A DNA stretch of 64,000 nucleotides from Limnobaculum xujianqingii. GTDB lineage: Bacteria; Pseudomonadota; Gammaproteobacteria; Enterobacterales; Enterobacteriaceae. Positions 58,413 through 64,000 of the stretch are shown piece after piece. The DNA is taken from positions 310,001 through 374,000 of the forward strand of contig NZ_JABMLK010000001.1 in NCBI RefSeq assembly GCF_013394855.1. The letters are read 5' to 3'. Each line of letters opens with the position of its first letter. Within the stretch, counting starts at the first letter, position 1. The notes beneath the pieces are model-generated. The model saw only the letters and a list, made by a program, of their open reading frames with translations. It was not told the origin of the DNA and made no database searches. Both the position numbers and the translations under genes were made by a program.

Positions 58413-58810
58413 TGAAAGTTCGTATTACTGCAAAACGTGACGGCTTTTGCCGTTGCGGCATGTCGCACTCAAGCGAAGCAACAACCCACCCGGAAGGCAC
58501 ATTCACGAAAGCTCAAATCAAAGAGCTACAGGAAAGCCCACAACTGGTCGTTGAGTTATTGAAGGATGACAAGGAAGCCACACCACCAACGGATATCACT
58601 GCGTTGTTAGTTGCCGAGCGTCAGAAAATAGAAGACGAATATAATCGCCTGTTGGTGGAGGAGAGAACCCGACTGGCGGAGGAAAGCGCCGCTGCTCTGG
58701 AAACGGAAAAAGCCAAATTAACGGCAAGTCTCGAAGCTGACAAGGACGATAAATCCAAACAGAACGAGGCTGACACTAAAGAAGACAAAGCCGCGAACAA
58801 AGGTAAATAG
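58412..58810 (+). CDS. Mu gp35-like protein
   Basis: It is a 132-residue protein. The N-terminal domain MKVRITAKRDGFCRCGMSH...FTKAQIKELQESPQLVVELL matches the small protein that follows the major head gene in Mu-like phages. The C-terminal half is a low-complexity Glu/Lys/Ala coiled coil. Role unknown. Confidence 0.75.
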   Translation: MKVRITAKRDGFCRCGMSHSSEATTHPEGTFTKAQIKELQESPQLVVELLKDDKEATPPTDITALLVAERQKIEDEYNRLLVEERTRLAEESAAALETEKAKLTASLEADKDDKSKQNEADTKEDKAANKGK

Positions 58811-58812
58811 CA

Positions 58813-59247
58813 ATGTACGCACAGCGACAGGACATGGAAGACGTTTTTGGATTGAAAGAAGTTATCACCCTGACTGACAGAAACCGGCTGGGAGAGATTG
58901 ACGACGTGGTTTTGCGAAAAGCTTTAGCGCGGGCCAGTTCTGAAATTGATAGTTACATCGGTAGCCGTTACACGCTCCCTTTGTCTGCTGACATCATCCC
59001 GGAGGCGTTAGTGGATCGTTGCTGTGATATCACTCGTTTCAAGCTCTGCGGAACAAGTGGCGTACAACTGACAGAGGAAATCCGGGCGCGTTATGAAGAC
59101 GCCGTCCGGTACTTGGAGCAAATCGCGTCAGGCAAAATCAAACTAGGCACAGGCGGGATAGGCACAGCAAAGACCACTAACACAGTGAAATTTGCGTCCG
59201 GTGGTCGCCAGTTTGGCAGAGATAAAACCAATGGAGGTGCATTTTGA
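58813..59247 (+). CDS. DUF1320 head-tail connector protein (gp36)
   Basis: It is a 144-residue DUF1320 protein with YAQRQDMEDVFG, ALARASSEIDSYIGSRYTLPL and VDRCCDITRFKLCG typical of the family. It is likely a head-completion/adaptor protein. It overlaps the next gene by 4 bp. Confidence 0.88.
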   Translation: MYAQRQDMEDVFGLKEVITLTDRNRLGEIDDVVLRKALARASSEIDSYIGSRYTLPLSADIIPEALVDRCCDITRFKLCGTSGVQLTEEIRARYEDAVRYLEQIASGKIKLGTGGIGTAKTTNTVKFASGGRQFGRDKTNGGAF

Positions 59248-59906
59248 ATCCAAGTGATATCGAGCATGCTATTTGTGAGCGTCTTCGGGCTGGACTCGGC
59301 AGGATGGTTGACAGTGTACAAAGCTATGGCGGCGAGCTGGATGGCAATCCGCATGAAATTATCCGGGTATTGCCGGGCGCGTGGGTGACGTTTGGTGGCA
59401 TTCACAAGACTGAGAAAACCAACACTACCGGACGTAAATTTCGTGACCATGCACGCTTTGCGGTGATAGTTGCTGACCGAAACATCCGCAGCGAAACAGC
59501 CTCGCGACAGGGTGGCGTATTGGAAAGCGAAGTCGGAACAAACCTTCTTGTGACTGCCGTTCGTCGTTTACTGACTGGACAGTCATTGGGCTTAAAAATC
59601 TCTTGTTTGACTCCGGGTCGTGTTCGCTCGCTGTTTAATACACAGTTAGAACAACAGGCCGTATCAGCGTTCGCTTGCGAATTCGACACCAGTTGGTTCT
59701 ATTCCTCATTGGACGATAGCCGATTCCCTGAAACCCCATTAAACCCGGCTGGCGAAGTAGACATCACGCATCCGGATTACCCGTTCACCCGTTATCGGGG
59801 TGCGATTGATGAGCCGTACCCGGACTTAAAAACCATCAAGCTGAAAATTGATGAAGTCAACACCCCGTTAAACCCTGACTTAGAAGGACAAGTCACCTAT
59901 GACTAA
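59244..59906 (+). CDS. DUF1834 protein (gp37)
   Basis: It is a 220-residue protein with the DUF1834 features: N-terminal IEHAICERLRAGLGRMV, PHEIIRVLPGAWVTFGG and the C-terminal FACEFDTSWFYSSLDD. In Mu-like phages it acts at the head-tail junction. It overlaps gp38 by 8 bp. Intact. Confidence 0.86.
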   Translation: MNPSDIEHAICERLRAGLGRMVDSVQSYGGELDGNPHEIIRVLPGAWVTFGGIHKTEKTNTTGRKFRDHARFAVIVADRNIRSETASRQGGVLESEVGTNLLVTAVRRLLTGQSLGLKISCLTPGRVRSLFNTQLEQQAVSAFACEFDTSWFYSSLDDSRFPETPLNPAGEVDITHPDYPFTRYRGAIDEPYPDLKTIKLKIDEVNTPLNPDLEGQVTYD

Positions 59907-60132
59907 GACATTAACGGTCATTGCTGCAACGGGCGTTGAAGTCCCGATGTATGCAGACCCTAAACACTATATTACTGATGCAGAAGCGGTCACGGTTGAG
60001 GATAACGCCTATTATCGCCGCTGTATTAAAAGCGGTGATTTAGTGTATCCACCTGCGCTGCCGGAACCCGAAGTCCTGACAGTCGCAACCGACAGCAAAG
60101 CCAAGAAAAAAGGGGCGACAGATGGCGAGTGA
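59899..60132 (+). CDS. DUF2635 protein (gp38)
   Basis: It is a 77-residue protein: VIAATGVEVPMYADPKHYITDAEAVTVEDNAYYRRCIKSGDLV, the DUF2635 core, with a Lys-rich C-terminal tail. It is always found just before the tail sheath gene in Mu-like phages. It overlaps the sheath gene by 11 bp. Confidence 0.85.
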   Translation: MTKTLTVIAATGVEVPMYADPKHYITDAEAVTVEDNAYYRRCIKSGDLVYPPALPEPEVLTVATDSKAKKKGATDGE

Positions 60133-61552
60133 TAACATTACGCTTGAACAAATCCCGGCAAGCACCCGTAAACCCAGCAAGCATATTGAATTCAATTTAA
60201 AACTAGCAGTAACAACGTTACCCACTAACCGTCAGACAGTATTAATCATTGGTCAGATGTTATCACCGATTGCCGGAACAATGGTGGCACCACTGACAAC
60301 ACAATATGTGTTTTCCGATGATGAAGCAGCAAGCTATTTCGGGCGTGGGTCGTTGGCGCATTTGATGGCAAAAGAAGCCATGACCGCGAATCCGTATATC
60401 AATTTAAGCGTTATCGGGGTTGAAGATGCGGAAGGAAGTCAGGTCGCAAAAGGTTCATTAAAACTGACCGGTACGGCAACCAATGCAGGCGTAATCAGCT
60501 TGTATATCGCCACCACTCGAATTGATATAACCAGTCGTAACGGTGATGACGCAGCAACGTTGATGGCGTCACTTGTCACCGCTTTAAATAAAAACCCTGA
60601 CTTACCCGTCACAGCGGCAATCACAGCCGAAACGGTGACAATTACAGCTAAAAACAAAGGCGCATTTGGTAACGATATTATTTTGCGGGCAACCTCTACC
60701 GTTGCCGGAATTACCAGTGAATTAACGCCGATGGCAGGTGGACTGCTGGAAGTTGATATCCGCGATGCATTAGCGGCTATCTTCGCCGCACGATTTAACA
60801 TTCTGGTTTGCCCGTTCTCGTCTGAGGATGCGTTAACCGCATTACGTGACCACTTGGACAAGGTAAGTCATCCGATGGAGCAACGTCCCGCGATTGGCGT
60901 TGCAGGTTGGCGTAAATCGTTTGCAACCGGAACCACACTGACCAAGAAAATCAACAGCGGGCGAGTCATGGTCGGTTGGCACAATGATTCAGCTCTGATG
61001 CCGTGCATTATTGCAGCAGGATTTGCGGCAGTGACCGCCAGCGAAGAAGATCCCGCCCGCCCGTTAAATGGCCTGCCGATTTTGGGGCTGGACGTGACGT
61101 CGCTTGAATCTCAACCGGGACGAACAGAACAAGAAGCCACGCTCTATAACGGCTTGACACCGTTAGAAGTTGGGCCGGGAGACAAAGTTCAAATTGTCCG
61201 GGCCATCTCAACATATACCGTTAATGATTCTGGAACGGATGATATCTCACTATTGGATATCACCACGATCAGGACTCTGGACTATACCCGAAAAGCGATT
61301 GTTGAGCGCTGGAGCCTACGTTTTCCGCGTGAAAAACTGAGCGAAAGAACCCCACCGAAAGTGCGTTCTGAAACGCTGGACGTTTTATTCCTGCTTGAAC
61401 GATTAGAGATTCTGGAGAACGTTGAAGCAAACAAAGCTAAGTTGCTTTCAGAGCGCGACTTACAAAATCCGGGAACGCTTAACGTTAAGATTCCTGCGGA
61501 TGTGGTTAACGGCCTGCATGTTATCGCTGGCGTTATCGACCTGTATTTATAA
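60122..61552 (+). CDS. Contractile tail sheath protein L
   Basis: It is a 476-residue Mu gpL-type sheath subunit. Typical segments include RKPSKHIEFNLKLAVTTLPTNRQTVLIIGQ, HPMEQRPAIGVAGWR, GLDVTSLESQPGRTEQEATLYNGLTPLEVGPGDKVQIVRAISTY and the C-terminal KLLSERDLQNPGTLNVKIPADVVNGLHVIAGVIDLYL. It contracts during DNA injection. Intact. Confidence 0.94.
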   Translation: MASDNITLEQIPASTRKPSKHIEFNLKLAVTTLPTNRQTVLIIGQMLSPIAGTMVAPLTTQYVFSDDEAASYFGRGSLAHLMAKEAMTANPYINLSVIGVEDAEGSQVAKGSLKLTGTATNAGVISLYIATTRIDITSRNGDDAATLMASLVTALNKNPDLPVTAAITAETVTITAKNKGAFGNDIILRATSTVAGITSELTPMAGGLLEVDIRDALAAIFAARFNILVCPFSSEDALTALRDHLDKVSHPMEQRPAIGVAGWRKSFATGTTLTKKINSGRVMVGWHNDSALMPCIIAAGFAAVTASEEDPARPLNGLPILGLDVTSLESQPGRTEQEATLYNGLTPLEVGPGDKVQIVRAISTYTVNDSGTDDISLLDITTIRTLDYTRKAIVERWSLRFPREKLSERTPPKVRSETLDVLFLLERLEILENVEANKAKLLSERDLQNPGTLNVKIPADVVNGLHVIAGVIDLYL

Positions 61553-61562
61553 GGGGGGTTAA

Positions 61563-61937
61563 ATGGCTGATGAATACGTCGGCGCTATCTCGCTGGAACT
61601 GGATAGTCGCGAAATCGAAGTCACCGAAGTTTCGGTCAATATACAAACAGGCCGAAAACTGGTTAAAACGATGAATAAATCAGGCCGTGCGAAGGGCTTT
61701 GCGCGTGGTGTTGAAGAAATTGAAATCGATGTTACCGCCGTTGTTCCGCTTGATGGTGAAGTCGATTGGAAAGGCATTGAAGGTGCGAAGATTACCACAA
61801 CGCCAATCAGCGGCAGCGGTGGTAAACGAACGTCTTATCAAGACTGTTTTACAACCAGCGTTGGTCGTCAGTACACCGTTGATAATGAAGCTCGCATCAA
61901 TTTAAAAATGAATGCACTACGTGAGGTTATCGAGTAA
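61563..61937 (+). CDS. Tail tube protein M
   Basis: It is a 124-residue Mu gpM-type tube subunit: GAISLELDSREIEVTEVSVNIQTGRKLVKTMNKSGRAKGFARGVEEIEIDV followed by VDWKGIEGAKITT and SYQDCFTTSVGRQYTVDNEA. It is the inner tube of the contractile tail. Its last base is the first of the next gene. Confidence 0.92.
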   Translation: MADEYVGAISLELDSREIEVTEVSVNIQTGRKLVKTMNKSGRAKGFARGVEEIEIDVTAVVPLDGEVDWKGIEGAKITTTPISGSGGKRTSYQDCFTTSVGRQYTVDNEARINLKMNALREVIE

Positions 61938-62335
61938 TGAACGGTATACGCATAGCGTTAGATTATGGTGTTGAATTCGACGGTGTTATCCACTACGACT
62001 GTGAAGTCGGCTTGCCGACGGTGGGAGCTTCCAGTGCGGCGGTGGTTGAAACGGTAAACCGTTTCGGCTCAATGGATACGCAGGAAGCACAGACATTCTA
62101 TTCTGTTGCACTCAAAGCCTATTCATTAATCAGTTTGGGAGATATCCCGAAAGAGGAAATCACCGGAGCACTGATTGATGCCGCCTTATTGGACGATGAT
62201 TACGACCTGATTGTCGCTGCGATTAATGACCTGAAAAAAAAGCGCAAGCGCGGGAAGACGCGCTCGCCGGATACCGTCTCGCCGTCCTTGCCCTCGGACG
62301 ATACGGAATCACCGAAGGCCAAATCGGGCGAATGA
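61937..62335 (+). CDS. Tail assembly chaperone gp41-like (zero-frame product)
   Basis: It is a 132-residue tail assembly chaperone with N-terminal IRIALDYGVEFDGVIHYDCEVGLPTVG and ALIDAALLDDDYDLIVAAI. After LKKKR the frame becomes a low-complexity basic/Ser tail, because most meaning continues in the -1 frame. A slippery A AAA AAG lies at 62236-62242. Confidence 0.88.
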   Translation: MNGIRIALDYGVEFDGVIHYDCEVGLPTVGASSAAVVETVNRFGSMDTQEAQTFYSVALKAYSLISLGDIPKEEITGALIDAALLDDDYDLIVAAINDLKKKRKRGKTRSPDTVSPSLPSDDTESPKAKSGE

Positions 62336-62469
62336 GCATGACAGAGCTTGAGGGATATCTTTCCGCGTTCGGCAAGTTAAACGGCAAGAAAACCTCTCGC
62401 TTACCTTCTCGGGATAAAGACGGACACACAAAGCGCTTTATATCAAAACGTCAGAAAAAAGGAGCTTAA
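61937..62469 (+). CDS. Tail assembly chaperone gp41/gp42 fusion by -1 frameshift
   Basis: If ribosomes slip back by one at A AAA AAG (62236-62242), translation continues as AQAREDALAGYRLAVLALGRYG, GITEGQIGRMSMTELEGYLSAFGKLNG, then a basic tail, and stops at 62467. This -1 product lies directly before the tape measure gene, as gp41/gp42 in Mu and G/GT in lambda. The two-frame organisation is conserved in long-tailed phages. Predicted, not observed. Confidence 0.85.
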
Positions 62470-62475
62470 CGCGCC

Positions 62476-64000
62476 ATGAGTAATCGAAACCTTGAAGTTG
62501 CAATGACGCTGACAGCAAACGATCGGGCATCAAAGCCGGTATCCGCTGCTGTTAGTCAGTTAGTCGAGGCGACAAGCAAAGCAACCAAGGCAAGCGAAAA
62601 GCAAGGCGCAGCACAGACGAAAGCCGCTGCCGAGGGTGAAAAAGGTACAAAACAAGCATCCAAAGCAGCGGCAGAACTGGCAAACAGTATCGGTAAGACT
62701 AACCGAGCCAGTGAACAACAGGTTAATGCACAGCGAAAAGCCTCAGCCGAGGGAATTAAAACAGCCCGAACGCTAATGAGCGAACAACAAAAAGCTGCAC
62801 GAGCAAGGGAAACTCTCGGCATTCGCTCTGAACATAGTATCCGTCGGGAAATTCAACAAACCGAGGCCGCTTATAATCGTCTAGCCCGTTCAGGCACCCT
62901 GTCTGCCCGTGAGCAATCCCGCGCTTACAATCAGATGCGCGGGCGTGTTGCTGAACTACGAAAAGAAATGCAAGGCGTTACCCGGTTACAGCAGATAAAA
63001 AACATCGGTTCTGGTGTGGCGCAAATTGGTGCAGGAATCACCGCAGGCGCAATGGTGCTGGCTCAACCGGTTAAAAATCAAATGAGTTTTGATCGCCGGG
63101 TTGCCATGATGGCAAATACAGCTTATGAAGGTGAAGGTATCGAAGGCCGTATTAAAGGCAAAGAAACACTATCTAAAAGCATTCGGACGGCGGTTGAGTA
63201 TGGAGGCGGCACAAAAGAAAGCGCCGCCGAGGTGCTCGATAAGATGCTAGCATCCGGCGCAGTTAGCGCGGATTCTGCAAACAATTTACTCCCTATTTTA
63301 CAAAAATACTCGACGTCTACCGGGGCCAGTACTTCTGACTTAGCCGGGATTGCGATTAGTTTAAAACGCTCATTTGGTGTTGAAGATAAAGACATCGAGA
63401 AAGCGTTAAACATGGCAATTGTTGCCGGGCAAGCGGGTTCATTTGAATTGGCAGACATGGCGCAATATTTACCCAACCATTTAGCCGCCGCCGGTAATGC
63501 CGGTATGAGGGGGTTAGATGATTTCGCAACGTTGCTGGCCTTTAACCAGACATCAGCAATTACCGCTGGCAGCAGCCCGCGAGAAAGGCGTTAACGCAAT
63601 TGATGGTTTTGTCGGCATCATTGATAAAGTGGTCGCCAATGACAATCAATATCAGGCATTGCAGGAAAAATTAAAAACCGCTAAAGGGGCTGATCGTCTT
63701 GAAACATTGAACTCGATGTCCTCAATTTTGGAAGGTTCAGCCGTTGGTAAAATGGTTAACGACCAACAGGCACTAAAAGCCCTTATCGGTTATCGGGCCA
63801 ACCGGGATTATGCAAAAGAAGTGACCGACGCGAGCAACGCTCAACGAAACCTATCCGGCGACCAACTGGCAGGTAATGTCAACTTTGAGGTGATTAAATC
63901 AACCAATGATTTTCAAACAGAACGCCTGAGCAATGCAAAAGATTTCGGCAGCATGGATGCCATGACGCCGCTATCAAATGCTATCGGAAAAGTATCTCAG
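62476..64000 (+). pseudogene. Tape measure protein (broken; continues past window)
   Basis: This is a TP901-core tape measure protein. The first frame (62476-63594, 372 residues) has a Lys/Ala-rich coiled coil, then the hydrophobic core GVAQIGAGITAGAMVLAQPVK and DMAQYLPNHLAAAGNAGMRGLDDFATLLAFNQTSAITAG. After that it runs into a stop at 63592-63594. In the +1 frame AAREKGVNAIDGFVGIIDKV...ILEGSAVGKMV...LIGYRANRDY continues open to the window end. About 40 residues expected between AITAG and AAREKG are missing, so a deletion plus frameshift near 63572 is likely. Confidence 0.82.

Larger units (their letters stand above)
39203..64000 (+). mobile_element. Mu-like transposable prophage (left part; right end outside window)
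   Basis: The gene order repressor-ner-A-B-Gam-gemA-mor-lysis-terminase-portal-F-G-I-T-gp36/37/38-sheath-tube-gp41/42-tape measure is that of Mu-family phages. The left boundary is placed where the PAAR-like gene breaks and a 5'-TG occurs (39203 or 39205). The 5-bp target duplication cannot be tested because the right end is missing. Transposase, terminase, F and tape measure genes are disrupted, so the element is probably unable to replicate on its own. Confidence 0.9.

Noticed and set aside
39203..64000. Lambda- or P2-type integrase prophage
   Set aside because: No integrase or tRNA attachment; DDE transposase, B ATPase, Gam, Mor and the Mu head/tail order identify a transposable phage.

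Overview
The window is a chromosomal segment of a gammaproteobacterium of the order Enterobacterales. The evidence is the gene order ilvY/ilvC - rep - gppA/rhlB/trxA/rho - complete enterobacterial common antigen (ECA) cluster - Arg/His/Leu/Pro tRNA operon - GlmZ sRNA - hemYXDC - cyaA, which is essentially the E. coli 85-86 min region. Several details differ from E. coli: there is no ppiC beside ilvC, an extra TRAP-type binding protein lies between rep and gppA, sstT sits where yifK would be, and cyaY does not follow cyaA. This points to a lineage outside the E. coli/Salmonella group (a Budviciaceae-like genome is my guess; the genus cannot be fixed from sequence alone).

Layout. 1-9.7 kb: a truncated DUF2461 gene, the divergent ilvY/ilvC pair with a palindromic operator, the Rep helicase, an orphan TRAP substrate-binding protein, gppA split into two overlapping reading frames, rhlB and trxA. 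9.7-11.5 kb: long rho leader and rho. 11.5-24.5 kb: wecA-wzzE-wecB-wecC-rffG-rffH-wecD-wecE-wzxE-wecF-wzyE-wecG, a complete pathway that makes Und-PP-GlcNAc-ManNAcA-Fuc4NAc, flips it and polymerises it. 24.5-32 kb: sstT, a four-tRNA operon, a DUF1294 gene, the sRNA gene glmZ with a recognisable sigma54/GlrR/IHF control region, and hemC-hemD-hemX-hemY. 32-34.7 kb: cyaA with a CRP site and a TTG start.

35.1-39.2 kb: a small orphan type VI secretion island (vgrG, an undescribed TPR-like 544-aa protein, a 44-aa membrane peptide, and a PAAR-like gene cut off after about 22 codons). The cut coincides with the left end of a Mu-like transposable prophage that fills the rest of the window (about 39.2 kb to beyond 64 kb; the right end is not included). 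Its order is repressor (-), ner, transposase A, B, Gam, ANR and other early genes, gemA, mor, lysis cassette (amidase, holin, nested Rz/Rz1), terminase, portal, head F, G, protease/scaffold, decoration, major head T, gp35-38, sheath, tube, the gp41/gp42 frameshift chaperone, and tape measure.

At least four prophage genes (transposase A, large terminase, minor head F, tape measure) are broken by small indels, mostly in homopolymers, while every chromosomal gene except gppA is intact. This looks like an immobilised, decaying prophage, although sequencing error in homopolymers cannot be excluded. The most interesting non-standard items are: the VgrG/TPR/membrane-peptide/PAAR island; a PP-loop (PAPS-reductase-like) gene lodged between the two terminase genes; a PBECR-like C-terminal domain on the minor head protein; a 24-bp repeat in front of two late transcription units; and a textbook A AAA AAG -1 frameshift site in the tail chaperone gene.
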